23,841 bases of DNA, taken from CAYJLB01 sp964370845. GTDB lineage: Bacteria > Bacillota > Clostridia > Oscillospirales > Ruminococcaceae. The notes under the pieces were generated by a model, which worked only from the letters and a program-made list of their open reading frames with translations, did not search any database and was not told the DNA's origin. Position numbers and translations under genes: made by a program. The stretch's first letter is position 1, and every line of letters begins with the position of its first letter. The stretch lies in NCBI GenBank assembly GCA_964370845.1, contig CAYJLB010000030.1, positions 1 through 23,841 on the forward strand. Reading direction: 5' to 3'. Positions 8,304 to 16,264 of the stretch are shown here, piece after piece.

Positions 8304-9131
8304 TTAAAATATAGGTAAATTAATTGCACTTTCAAAAATATTAAGGAGAATAATTCCCGCTAAAAACATTAATGAAAATATTAATGCAAATACGTCAGAA
8401 GGTCTTGATTTAAGCTGTTTTAGTCGAGTTCTACCATCTCCACCGCGGTAACAACGACATTCCATTGCTAGGGCAAGTTCCTCAGCACGGCGAAAAGCTG
8501 AAACAAAAAGTGGAATTAACACAGGAACTAAAGCCTTTGAACGTTTTACTAAGCCACCAGTTTCAAGGTCAGCTCCTCTTGCTTTTTGCGCGGACATAAT
8601 TTTGTCAGTTTCCTCAATTAAAGTTGGGATAAATCGCAAAGCAATTGTCATCATCATTGCAAGCTCGTGAACTGGAAATTTCACCTTTTTAAGAGGTGAC
8701 ATAAGCCTTTCAATTGCGTCAGTAAGGACAATTGGCGAGGTTGTATAAGTGAGAAGTGAAGTTCCACAAATTAGTGCAATAATTCTAATTATCATAAAAA
8801 GTGAAGTTTCAATTCCACCCGTTGTAATCTTAATAAACTGCCATTCAAAAAGCACATTTCCATCGCTCAAAAAGAACAAATTCAAAATAGCAGTGAAAAT
8901 TAAAATTGGAATAACAGGTTTTAAGCTTTTTAAAATCATTATAACAGGTATTTGTGAGAGAAATGTGACGAAAATCATAAAAAGAATTCCCACAAAAAGA
9001 CCAACAAAATTTCCAGCTGAAAAAAGCATAGTGATAAAAATTGCAGTTATAATAAGCTTAAATCGTGGATCAAGCCTATGAACAGGGGAATTCCCTGGAA
9101 AATATTGCCCAATAGTAATATCTTTAAGCAT
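8304..9131 (-). CDS. ecfT: ECF transporter transmembrane component EcfT
   Basis: This 275-residue integral membrane coupling protein belongs to energy-coupling factor vitamin or metal importers. It opens with the family signature GQYFPGNSPVHRLDPRFK, followed by about five or six helices. Two coupling-helix motifs contact the ATPases: KARGADLETGG and the AMECRCYRGG segment. It pairs with EcfA1 and EcfA2, encoded directly upstream. No substrate-binding S component is encoded nearby, as expected for a shared group II module that serves several unlinked S proteins. ATG follows AAGGAGAG; the intergenic distance from ecfA2 is 20 nt. Confidence 0.95.
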   Translation of the reverse strand: MLKDITIGQYFPGNSPVHRLDPRFKLIITAIFITMLFSAGNFVGLFVGILFMIFVTFLSQIPVIMILKSLKPVIPILIFTAILNLFFLSDGNVLFEWQFIKITTGGIETSLFMIIRIIALICGTSLLTYTTSPIVLTDAIERLMSPLKKVKFPVHELAMMMTIALRFIPTLIEETDKIMSAQKARGADLETGGLVKRSKALVPVLIPLFVSAFRRAEELALAMECRCYRGGDGRTRLKQLKSRPSDVFALIFSLMFLAGIILLNIFESAINLPIF

Positions 9132-9151
9132 TAAAAAAATCTCTCTCCTTT

Positions 9152-10027
9152 TTATTTATTTTCAGTTTTTTTCGCTTCTTCAAGCAGTTTAATTAGAGTT
9201 TCATAGCCATATTTTACAGTATAAATGTTTTCATCAATATTAACGCCTGCATCTCTTAGGCGGTTAAAAACTCGTGTAACTTGAGGGACAGAAAGCCCCA
9301 TTTGTGAAATTTCTTCAGCTTTTTCAAAAACATCAGTAGTATTTCCATAGCAAAAAACTTCCGCTTTATTCATAACTAAAATTTTTGAACAAGTTTTCGC
9401 AACGTCCTCCATACTGTGAGAAACTAGCAGTACTGTGTTACCTTTTTCTTTGTGATAAGCCTTAATTTGCGTTAAAATTTTATCTCGCCCTTTTGGGTCA
9501 AGTCCAGCTGTAGGCTCGTCCAAAATTAAAATAGAGGGTTCCATCGCCATAACACCAGCAATGGCAACACGTCTTTTTTGCCCTCCCGACAATTCAAAAG
9601 GGGATTTATTCAAATTTTTCTCTTTAATTCCAACTAAAGCGGCAGTTTCACGCACTCGCTTGTCAATTTCTTCCTCGGAAAGTCCCATATTTCGTGGTCC
9701 AAATGCAATATCTTTATAAACTGTTTCCTCGAAAAGTTGATATTCAGGATACTGAAAAACTAGTCCAACATTAAAGCGAATATTTCTCATCTCAGCTTTT
9801 GAAACTGACCAAATATCCGTTCCATTTATAATAACTTTTCCCGAAGTTGGTTTTAAAAGTCCGTTTAAATGCTGAATTAAAGTGGATTTTCCAGAACCAG
9901 TATGTCCGATTACTCCAACTAATTCGCCTTTTTCTATTTCTAAGTTTACATTGTTTACAGCAATTTTTTCAAAGGGTGTTCTCTCGCCATAAACATAACT
10001 CAAATTCTCTAATTTTATTGCTGACAA
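9152..10027 (-). CDS. ecfA2: ECF transporter ATPase EcfA2
   Basis: This 291-residue ABC ATPase forms the heterodimer with EcfA1 that powers EcfT. Walker A GHTGSGKST is near 41-49. The Q-loop lies in VFQYPEYQLFEETV, the signature is LSGGQKRR, Walker B is ILILDEPTAGL and the switch is LLVSHSMEDV. The Q-loop segment PEYQLFEETVYKDIAFGP distinguishes EcfA2 from EcfA1, which reads NPDNQIVATIVEEDVAF. The start is TTG at 10025-10027, encoding MSAIKLENL. AAAGGAGTG overlaps the ecfA1 TAA stop just upstream, so the pair is likely translationally coupled. Confidence 0.94.
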   Translation of the reverse strand: MSAIKLENLSYVYGERTPFEKIAVNNVNLEIEKGELVGVIGHTGSGKSTLIQHLNGLLKPTSGKVIINGTDIWSVSKAEMRNIRFNVGLVFQYPEYQLFEETVYKDIAFGPRNMGLSEEEIDKRVRETAALVGIKEKNLNKSPFELSGGQKRRVAIAGVMAMEPSILILDEPTAGLDPKGRDKILTQIKAYHKEKGNTVLLVSHSMEDVAKTCSKILVMNKAEVFCYGNTTDVFEKAEEISQMGLSVPQVTRVFNRLRDAGVNIDENIYTVKYGYETLIKLLEEAKKTENK

Positions 10028-10030
10028 TTT

Positions 10031-10894
10031 TTACACTCCTTTAATATTAAACATTTTCAAAATTGCTTCTACACATTCATCTTCTGTGATGATTTCGCTA
10101 TCTAAATTATATCCTGAACCAATTAATTTGTGAGTTAATTCCGTTACTTGCGGAACGTCAAGACCTACTTCTTTTAGTTCATCAACTCTTGAAAATACTT
10201 TTTTTGGCACATCATTCATTAAAACTTCGCCATTATCCATAACAATAATTCTATCCGCCATTGCAGCTTCGTCCATATAATGTGTGATTAAAACTATAGT
10301 TACACCATGCTCTTTGTTTAGCTCTTTTATAGTTTTCAAAACTTCACGTCTACCTTTTGGGTCAAGCATTGCGGTAGGTTCGTCTAATACTATGACTTTA
10401 GGGCGCATTGCGATAATTCCCGCAATAGCAACCCTTTGTTTTTGCCCGCCCGACAGCTTGTGTGGGGCATGGTCTTTATATTCAAGCATTCCAACTGTGG
10501 AAAGTGCTTTATCAACTTTTTCCCTTATAATTTTTGGTTCAACACCTAAATTTTCAAGGGCAAAAGCTACATCTTCCTCAACAATTGTCGCAACAATTTG
10601 ATTATCAGGATTTTGGAAAACCATTCCTACCGTTTGTCTTATATCAAAAAGGTTTTCATCGTCTTTAGTGTCAATTCCGTTTACTAAAACTTCCCCAGAA
10701 TTTGGCACTAAAATTCCATTGAAATGCTTTGCTATAGTGGATTTTCCGCTTCCGTTATGCCCTAAAATAGCTACAAATTCGCCTTTATATATATCAATAG
10801 AAACGCCTTTTAGAACTTCTAAAAGGACAGTTCCTTCTTCATTTTCTTGCTCATAAGAAAAGTGTACATTTTTAGCTTCAATAATTTTTTCCAT
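10031..10894 (-). CDS. ecfA1: ECF transporter ATPase EcfA1
   Basis: This is the first ATPase of the ECF module. Walker A is GHNGSGKST, the Q-loop segment is FQNPDNQIVATIVEEDVAF, the signature is LSGGQKQR, Walker B is VIVLDEPTAML and the switch is LITHYMDEA. The coordinates given start at the ATG encoding MEKIIEAKNV, the usual EcfA1 beginning (287 residues). That ATG lacks a nearby ribosome binding site. AAAGAAAGG lies 8 nt upstream of an in-frame TTG at 10918, which would add eight residues, and only 2 nt upstream of an in-frame GTG at 10924. The true start may therefore be TTG at 10918. The adjacent gene downstream is ecfA2. Confidence 0.93.
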   Translation of the reverse strand: MEKIIEAKNVHFSYEQENEEGTVLLEVLKGVSIDIYKGEFVAILGHNGSGKSTIAKHFNGILVPNSGEVLVNGIDTKDDENLFDIRQTVGMVFQNPDNQIVATIVEEDVAFALENLGVEPKIIREKVDKALSTVGMLEYKDHAPHKLSGGQKQRVAIAGIIAMRPKVIVLDEPTAMLDPKGRREVLKTIKELNKEHGVTIVLITHYMDEAAMADRIIVMDNGEVLMNDVPKKVFSRVDELKEVGLDVPQVTELTHKLIGSGYNLDSEIITEDECVEAILKMFNIKGV

Positions 10895-10950
10895 AATTTT
10901 GACTTTTTTGTGGCTCAATGCCACAACCTTTCTTTAACAACAATTTTTAT

Positions 10951-10989
10951 TCACTGTAGGGACAACCTCAAGAGTTGTTCCTACAGTGA
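10951..10989. repeat. Palindromic repeat upstream of ecfA1
   Basis: TCACTGTAGGGACAAC (10951-10966) and GTTGTTCCTACAGTGA (10974-10989) form a 16-bp stem with one G-T wobble around a 7-nt loop. No T-run follows on either strand, so it is not a classic terminator. The GTAGGGAC/GTCCCTAC core recurs in the gap at 16904-17475, which suggests a dispersed palindromic repeat. Confidence 0.7.
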
Positions 10990-11028
10990 TCTGGAAAGCA
11001 GAAACTCTTATGGGTAAAACTGCGTTAT

Positions 11029-11895
11029 TTAGCCCTTTTGCCAAATTGCAGTTGAGCCACAAGGTAGAGCATTTTTGCCCTTTGCAACAGGTAATCCTAT
11101 CTCATCTGCAGTAATTTTTCCATTAAATTTCTCGCCAACAGTTTCACCTAAAACATAAGCCATAACTGAGGGAGAAAGCCCAGTTGTATAACTGTTCAAA
11201 AGGAAAAACAGAGGATTGTCGCTTAAAACTTTTGAACATAGTTTCACAAGGTCATAAATATTGTCTTCAAGTTGCCAAATTTCACCGCTAGGGCCTCTGC
11301 CATAAGAAGGAGGGTCCATTATAATTCCGTCGTAAAAATTGCCACGTTTAATCTCTCTTGTAACAAATTTTTCGCAGTCATCAACTATCCAACGTATTGG
11401 TTTATCCGCTAAATTTGAGGAATTTGCATTATCCCTTGCCCATTGCACCATACCTTTTGACGCGTCAACGTGGGTAACTGCCGCACCCGCCGCTGCACAA
11501 GCAAGAGTTGCTCCACCTGTGTAAGCGAAAAGGTTAAGCACTTTAATTTCTCTTTTAGCATTTTTGATTTTATCCATAACAAAGTCCCAGTTTACCGCTT
11601 GTTCAGGGAAAAGTCCTGTATGTTTAAACCCTGTAGGTCTAATATTAAAAGTCAATTCTTTATAATTTATCGTCCAAGAATTAGGAATTTTCTTTTTAAT
11701 ATCCCACTCGCCACCGCCTTTTGCAGAGCGGTGATAATGACCGTGAGCTTTTCCCCATAGGTCGGTTTTATATTCACTTTTCCAGATAATTTGAGGGTCG
11801 GGACGAACTAAAGTTACATCTCCCCAACGTTCAAGTTTTTCCCCTGTTGAAGTGTCAATTATTTCATAATCTTTCCAATTTTCAGCAATTCTCAT
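11029..11895 (-). CDS. Class I SAM-dependent methyltransferase, RlmI/RlmK-like
   Basis: This 288-residue Rossmann methyltransferase most resembles the catalytic part of 23S rRNA methyltransferases of the RlmI/RlmK group (PF10672) and lacks an N-terminal PUA domain. SAM-binding motif I is VLNLFAYTGGATLACAAAGA, the acidic motif II is VTHVDASKGMVQWARDN, and motif IV is IIMDPPSYGRGP. DPPSY is common to RNA and DNA base methyltransferases, so the target is likely rRNA, though the site cannot be read. The ATG at 11895 has AAAAAAGGA 10 nt upstream; a TTG nine bases earlier is less likely. The gene follows glmM by 17 nt and was probably transcribed with it. Confidence 0.85.
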   Translation of the reverse strand: MRIAENWKDYEIIDTSTGEKLERWGDVTLVRPDPQIIWKSEYKTDLWGKAHGHYHRSAKGGGEWDIKKKIPNSWTINYKELTFNIRPTGFKHTGLFPEQAVNWDFVMDKIKNAKREIKVLNLFAYTGGATLACAAAGAAVTHVDASKGMVQWARDNANSSNLADKPIRWIVDDCEKFVTREIKRGNFYDGIIMDPPSYGRGPSGEIWQLEDNIYDLVKLCSKVLSDNPLFFLLNSYTTGLSPSVMAYVLGETVGEKFNGKITADEIGLPVAKGKNALPCGSTAIWQKG

Positions 11896-11912
11896 ATAAG
11901 TCAAATCCTTTT

Positions 11913-13265
11913 TTATAATTCACAAGTGTCTTCGATTACTTTTGCGATTGCATTTGCGTATTGAACAACTTGCCCATAGTTTTTGCCCTCAACCATTACA
12001 CGCACAATAGGTTCAGTTCCCGATTCTCTAATTAAAATTCGACCCTCGGAAGCAAGTTTTTCTTTGCATATGTTTATAGTTTCCATTACACGTTGATTAG
12101 TTTGCCATTTTCCTTTGTTTCTATGTGTAATTCTTACATTTACAAGAGTTTGTGGGTAAGTATCCATTATTGTGGCTAAATCGGACATTCTTATTGTTGT
12201 GTGAGCTAAAATGTGCAATAATTTTACACCAGTAAGTTGCCCATCGCCTGAAGTTGCATCGTCCATAAAAATAATATGCCCCGATTGCTCTCCGCCAAGG
12301 TTATAGCCTTCTTTTCGCATTTCTTCCACAACATATCTGTCGCCAACGCCTGTGGTTGCAACAACAATTGCATTATCCTTTGCGAATTTGAAAAAACCAA
12401 GGTTTGACATAACTGTAACTACAACTGTGTTATGGTTTAGTTTGTTTGTTTTCTTGTAATATTGCGAGAAAATTGCAAGCAACTTATCTCCGTCAACAAC
12501 TTTTCCTTTATCGTCAATTGCAAGACATCTATCTGCATCTCCGTCAAAAGCAAGACCTACATTGCACCCTGTTTTCACAACAAATTCTTGTAATTGTTCA
12601 AGGTGAGTTGAGCCACAATTTTCGTTTATGTTAGTTCCGTCAGGTTCGCAGTTTATAAAATAGCAAGATGCTCCAAGACCTTTGAAAAGTTTAACAGCAG
12701 TAGCACTTGCACTTCCGTTTGCACAGTCAATTGCAACTTTTACACCGTTTAAATTCCCCTCAATACAACGCATTACGCCACGAACATAGTCCCACTCTGC
12801 GTTTTTTTCATAAACAATTCGTCCAATGTCAAGGCTATCAGCTAGAGTTACTTCGTGTGGTCTATCAAGGATTAAAGCTTCAATTTCAGCTTCAATTTCA
12901 TCGTTTAGTTTAAATCCGTCCGCTGCAAAAAGCTTAATTCCGTTAAACTCAACTGAATTATGTGAAGCAGAAATCATTACTCCCGCATCAGCTTCGTACT
13001 TTTTAACAAGCATAGCAACTGCAGGAGTTGGAACTACTCCCAAAATATGAGCGTCCGCACCCACAGAGCAAATTCCAGCAATCAAAGCAGCTTCCAAAAT
13101 ATCGGAGGAAATTCTCGTGTCCTTTCCAATTAAAATTTTCGGTTTATGATCACAAGTTTTAGTTAAAACCATTGCCGCCGCTCTACCTATTTGCATTGCA
13201 AGTTCGCAAGTTAATTCTTTAATTGCAATCCCTCTTGCACCGTCTGTTCCAAAAATTCTTCCCAT
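11913..13265 (-). CDS. glmM: Phosphoglucosamine mutase GlmM
   Basis: GlmM interconverts glucosamine 6-phosphate and glucosamine 1-phosphate on the way to UDP-GlcNAc for peptidoglycan. It has 450 residues, a normal length. The N-terminus MGRIFGTDGARG, phosphoserine Ser101 in ISASHN, the metal-binding loop DGDADR, the sugar-binding GGEQSGH and the C-terminal phosphate-binding RESGTEPIVRVMVEG are all intact. The ATG at 13265 is preferred over one at 13277 because AAAGGA abuts the upstream codon directly and because the family starts MGR or MGK. It sits between ruvB and the methyltransferase gene, with a 7-bp inverted repeat just ahead of the ribosome binding site. Confidence 0.96.
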   Translation of the reverse strand: MGRIFGTDGARGIAIKELTCELAMQIGRAAAMVLTKTCDHKPKILIGKDTRISSDILEAALIAGICSVGADAHILGVVPTPAVAMLVKKYEADAGVMISASHNSVEFNGIKLFAADGFKLNDEIEAEIEALILDRPHEVTLADSLDIGRIVYEKNAEWDYVRGVMRCIEGNLNGVKVAIDCANGSASATAVKLFKGLGASCYFINCEPDGTNINENCGSTHLEQLQEFVVKTGCNVGLAFDGDADRCLAIDDKGKVVDGDKLLAIFSQYYKKTNKLNHNTVVVTVMSNLGFFKFAKDNAIVVATTGVGDRYVVEEMRKEGYNLGGEQSGHIIFMDDATSGDGQLTGVKLLHILAHTTIRMSDLATIMDTYPQTLVNVRITHRNKGKWQTNQRVMETINICKEKLASEGRILIRESGTEPIVRVMVEGKNYGQVVQYANAIAKVIEDTCEL

Positions 13266-13284
13266 GAAAATATTCATTCCTTTC

Positions 13285-13304
13285 AGTAAACAATATGGTT
13301 TACT
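13285..13304. promoter_or_regulatory. Inverted repeat beside the glmM ribosome binding site
   Basis: AGTAAAC, a 6-nt spacer and GTTTACT form a perfect 7-bp inverted repeat. On the minus strand it ends immediately before GAAAGGA of glmM. It could be an operator or a small hairpin limiting ribosome access. AT-rich sequence with TATATATATT lies just upstream, but no full promoter can be defended. Confidence 0.35.
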
Positions 13305-13329
13305 AATATATATAATAAAATATGTTTTT

Positions 13330-14373
13330 TTAATCTAAAAAAGTCTGTCCATCTTGCAAAATTCCCAAATGTTTATATGCAAGGGCAGTTACGCAACGTC
13401 CCCGTGGAGTTCTGGATAAAAATCCAAGTTGCATCAAATAAGGCTCACAAACATCCTCTAAAGTGACAGCTTCTTCGCCAATTGCAGTGGCTAAGGTTTC
13501 AAGTCCAACAGGTCCACCGCCATAGCCTTTTATAAGCATTGTAAGCATACGTTTGTCAAGGCTATCAAGTCCAAGTTCATCAACTTCCATTCTATCAAGG
13601 GCGATTTGTACAATATCTTTTGTAATTCGTCCGTCACCCATAACATCGGCGAAATCTCGAACTCGCTTTAAAAATCTATTTGCAATTCTAGGTGTTCCCC
13701 TCGAACGTTTTGCAAGCTCATAAGCTCCTTCTTGGTCACAAGCTACAGCTAGAATGACGGAACTTCTCATAATAATGTCGCAAAGTTCTTCAACAGTGTA
13801 TAGTTCAAGCCTTTGAATTACGCCAAACCTATCACGCAAAGGTGAGGTGAGTTGCCCAGCTCTTGTGGTTGCTCCCACCAAAGTAAAGTGGGGCAAGTCA
13901 ATTCTAATTGAGCGAGCGGCGGGGCCTTTTCCTATGATTATGTCAAGGGCATAGTCCTCTAAAGCTGGGTACAAAACCTCCTCAATAGAGCGAGAAAGCC
14001 TATGAATTTCATCGATAAATAAAACGTCGCCCTCGGTTAAATTTGTAAGCAAAGCCGCTAAATCCCCAGGTTTTTCAATTGCAGGGCCGGAAGTAATTCT
14101 AATATTAACTCCCATTTCGGCGGCAATTATGGCAGAAAGTGTAGTTTTTCCAAGCCCAGGAGGTCCGTATAAAAGGACGTGATCAAGACTTTCACCACGT
14201 TTTTTTGCAGCTTCAATAAAAACTGTCATATTTTCTTTAACTTTCTCTTGCCCGATATACTCGTTTAAGGTTTTAGGACGTAAAGAAAAATCAGCTTCAT
14301 TTTCACTATCATCACGAATTATCTCTGGGGCAACTATTCTATTTTCAAAGTCAAATTCACTTGTTTCAAGCAT
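13330..14373 (-). CDS. ruvB: Holliday junction branch migration helicase RuvB
   Basis: RuvB is the AAA+ motor that, with RuvA, drives branch migration of Holliday junctions. It has 347 residues. The N-terminal SLRPKTLNEYIGQEKVKENM precedes Walker A GPPGLGKTT (70-78) and Walker B LFIDEIHRL. The sensor segment LVGATTRAG, the LRDRFG arginine-finger region, and the C-terminal winged helix ending GFLSRTPRGR follow. ATG lies 11 nt after AAAGGA. RuvB is normally encoded a few bases after ruvA. Here 574 nt of repeat-rich non-coding DNA lie between them, so its expression may not depend only on the ruvC promoter. Confidence 0.97.
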   Translation of the reverse strand: MLETSEFDFENRIVAPEIIRDDSENEADFSLRPKTLNEYIGQEKVKENMTVFIEAAKKRGESLDHVLLYGPPGLGKTTLSAIIAAEMGVNIRITSGPAIEKPGDLAALLTNLTEGDVLFIDEIHRLSRSIEEVLYPALEDYALDIIIGKGPAARSIRIDLPHFTLVGATTRAGQLTSPLRDRFGVIQRLELYTVEELCDIIMRSSVILAVACDQEGAYELAKRSRGTPRIANRFLKRVRDFADVMGDGRITKDIVQIALDRMEVDELGLDSLDKRMLTMLIKGYGGGPVGLETLATAIGEEAVTLEDVCEPYLMQLGFLSRTPRGRCVTALAYKHLGILQDGQTFLD

Positions 14374-14418
14374 AAAATGTTCATTCCTTTCCTTTTTGTT
14401 CCAGTGTTATTTTTTATC

Positions 14419-14438
14419 GGACAAAGCGAGCATTGTCC
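14419..14438. repeat. REP-like palindrome
   Basis: GGACAA (14419-14424) pairs with TTGTCC (14433-14438), with an inner GC/GC pair and a GA loop. The preceding 12-mer TTTATCGGACAA is repeated exactly at 17118-17129, also at the edge of a palindrome. Confidence 0.6.
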
Positions 14439-14544
14439 CCGCTAAATGTAGATTACGACTTTTTTAAGTTCGTTGTTTTTCAGCTGATGAAGCTGACCGC
14501 ATTTTTCGAAATTTACAATTTCTCACAATGCTACTACCCACCCA

Positions 14545-14948
14545 GCAGAAAACTATCTTTACTAGCAAACTATGACATTTTTTTATTTTGTTTGTTTACA
14601 TTTTCGCTTGCTGGCTTTTACTTCGAGTTTTTCGCTTGACAACTTTAGTTGTTTTGTGACGAAGCGACCAAGGCTCCGCCTTTGGAATCCGCAAGCCTTT
14701 AAAAATGCTTGACCGAAACTTTTAGCTTGTGTAATTTCTGCTTTTGCTATCTTTGGTAAATGCACTTTGTAGGATTTTACGTCTTTTTCACAACAGTTCT
14801 AAGGTGAAAAAGTTTCGCCCACTTGGCGAAAAGCTAAAATCCGGAGAATATAAAAAATCTTTGATTTTTTATATTCTTTGACCTCGCGGGCAGTACGTTT
14901 CCAATTTTACAACGTAAAAACGCGGGCATGGATGCAACGTCACGTTGC
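14545..14948 (+). repeat. Dispersed ~405-nt intergenic element, copy A
   Basis: Four blocks match copy B (17037-17442) in the same order and orientation: 14545-14567 (20 of 23 identical), 14622-14638 (17 of 17), 14691-14746 (53 of 56) and 14882-14948 (62 of 67). The last block contains TACGTT/AACGTA arms between two CGCGGGCA direct repeats and ends in the palindrome GCAACGTCACGTTGC. It stops exactly at the first base of the plus-strand triplet that encodes the ruvA stop codon on the minus strand. Between the blocks the two copies diverge. No transposase gene or clear terminal inverted repeat is visible, so the class (MITE-like, REP cluster or RNA gene) is open. Confidence 0.7.
14806..14831 (-). 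terminator. Possible terminator between ruvA and ruvB
   Basis: On the minus strand TTTCGCC, a 5-nt loop and GGCGAAA are followed by CTTTTTC. The 7-bp GC-containing stem and five T could stop part of the transcription coming from ruvCA. It lies within repeat copy A and has no counterpart in copy B. Confidence 0.35.
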
Positions 14949-15550
14949 TAGAGGTTTTTTGCTAGGTGTTTTAATCCTTGTTTTATCATTTCTTCCACCG
15001 ATGTTTCAGGCGGAATTTTATTTATTATAGTTGCAGCTTGAGATTGAGAATATCCTAGTACAACAAGGGCAGAAATAGCTTCCGACGCATTTCCTGTGCC
15101 AACTGTTGGAGTAAAGTCAAAATCTGCACCCGAAATTAATTCTTGCTGTTTAACTATTTTATCTTTTAATTCTAAAATTATCCTTTGTGCAAGCTTTGGT
15201 CCTATTCCTTTTGTCCTTGTAACAGCTTTTGTGTCGCCAGTTGCAATTATTATAGCAAATTTCTCAGGAGAACTGTCCGATAAAATCGCAAGGGCAGCTT
15301 TTGGACCTACACCCGAAACAGAAATTAGCATTTTAAAGCAGTTAAGTTCCTCTCTAGTAGCAAAACCGAAAAGTTCAACCGCATCTTCTCTAACGTGCAA
15401 ATAAGTGAAAAGCTTTGCATTTTCGCCAATGTGCCCGATTTGTGACAAAGTTTGAAAAGTAGTCCTTAAACCATATCCAACACCCGCACATTCGATTACA
15501 CAAAGTTCAGTTTCCTTGTGAATAATCTCACCTTTAACACTGTATATCAT
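14948..15550 (-). CDS. ruvA: Holliday junction DNA-binding protein RuvA
   Basis: This 200-residue protein binds the four-way junction and loads RuvB. Domain I (OB fold, 1-62) begins MIYSVKGEIIHKE. Domain II carries the helix-hairpin-helix motifs LISVSGVGPKAALAIL and TRTKGIGPKLAQRIILELKDK. A flexible linker leads to the C-terminal RuvB-binding domain (about 150-200), with ALVVLGYSQSQAATII. The length is standard. ATG follows AAAAGGGG by 9 nt. It lies 26 nt downstream of ruvC. Its TAG stop codon abuts the end of the dispersed repeat element. Confidence 0.96.
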   Translation of the reverse strand: MIYSVKGEIIHKETELCVIECAGVGYGLRTTFQTLSQIGHIGENAKLFTYLHVREDAVELFGFATREELNCFKMLISVSGVGPKAALAILSDSSPEKFAIIIATGDTKAVTRTKGIGPKLAQRIILELKDKIVKQQELISGADFDFTPTVGTGNASEAISALVVLGYSQSQAATIINKIPPETSVEEMIKQGLKHLAKNL

Positions 15551-15576
15551 AAAAATTGACCCCTTTTAATCTTTAG

Positions 15577-16071
15577 TTAAAACTTTATATTTCTAAGTAA
15601 ATACTGGGAGGAATGTCCGTGGCAAATTGCGATAGCTAAAGCATCTGCTGCATCATCTGGCTTTGGAATTTCCTTTAATTTTAGTATTTGTCTTGTAAGT
15701 TCTTGCACCTGTTTTTTTTCCGCCCTTCCGTAACCAACTACCGATTGTTTAACTTGAAGCGGAGTGTATTCATAGATTGGAATTCCACGTTGCTGGGCAG
15801 CTAAAATTATAACTCCTCTTGCTTGTGCAACGTCAATTGCTGTCTTTTGGTTTGTGTTAAAAAAAAGCTTTTCTATCCCAATTTCATCGGGTTTATATTT
15901 ATCAAGTAAATAGCATAAATCATCAAAAATTATTTGAATTCGCTCATTAAATGGAGTTCCCGCAAGGGTAGTAATAGAGCCAAATTCTAGTAGATTAAAA
16001 TTACTTTTATTATAATCCACAACTCCAAAACCTACAATTGCATATCCAGGGTCAATGCCAATTATACGCAA
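15577..16071 (-). CDS. ruvC: Holliday junction resolvase RuvC
   Basis: This 164-residue endonuclease cuts Holliday junctions symmetrically. The acidic active site is complete: Asp7 in IIGIDPG, Glu67 in IGIEKLFF, and Asp140 and Asp143 in the DDAADALAIA segment. The start is TTG (16069-16071), encoding MRIIGIDPG. GGAAAGGTAGGGG lies upstream, and no in-frame ATG would retain the first catalytic Asp. It is the first gene of the leftward ruv cluster and has a strong promoter 57 nt upstream. Confidence 0.96.
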   Translation of the reverse strand: MRIIGIDPGYAIVGFGVVDYNKSNFNLLEFGSITTLAGTPFNERIQIIFDDLCYLLDKYKPDEIGIEKLFFNTNQKTAIDVAQARGVIILAAQQRGIPIYEYTPLQVKQSVVGYGRAEKKQVQELTRQILKLKEIPKPDDAADALAIAICHGHSSQYLLRNIKF

Positions 16072-16127
16072 AACACGCCCCTACCTTTCCAAATTAATCC
16101 CTTAAAATCGCCTATACATAACAACTT

Positions 16128-16156
16128 ATTATATCACAATATCAAACCAATTGCAA
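16128..16156 (-). promoter_or_regulatory. Sigma-A promoter of ruvC-ruvA
   Basis: On the minus strand TTGCAA (16151-16156), a 17-nt spacer and TATAAT (16128-16133) lie upstream of ruvC. The spacing is ideal and the -10 box matches the consensus. No LexA-type operator (GAACNNNNGTTC) was seen near it. Confidence 0.8.
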
Positions 16157-16264
16157 TATTATTAAAAGGTTTTTTAGAAAATTTTAGCTCCCTTGATTAG
16201 AATTTTTAATTAATGACAATAATTCCCTCGTGAAAAAAATTAGGAATAAAGGACGGTGTTTAAA

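Larger units (their letters stand above)
14374..14947. other. 574-nt non-coding gap inside the ruv cluster
   Basis: No credible gene is present. From left to right it holds the ruvB leader, a palindrome at 14419-14438 (GGACAA/TTGTCC outer arms) and then repeat copy A (14545-14948). Three consecutive inverted repeats lie inside copy A: 14783-14812 (9-bp arms), 14813-14831 (7-bp arms) and 14846-14876 (14-bp perfect arms, TTT loop). Short open frames here are repeat shadows. Confidence 0.8.

Noticed and set aside
14433..14765. Two short open frames (14433-14639 plus, 14583-14765 minus) in the ruvA-ruvB gap
   Set aside because: Both lie in repeat and palindrome sequence, lack ribosome binding sites, and are not preserved in copy B.
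14846..14876. Classic terminator formed by the 14-bp perfect hairpin
   Set aside because: The stem is almost all A and T and no T-run follows on either strand; it is better seen as a palindrome of the repeat element.
16072..16264. SOS (LexA) box controlling ruvC
   Set aside because: No GAACNNNNGTTC-like site was seen near the promoter at 16128-16156.
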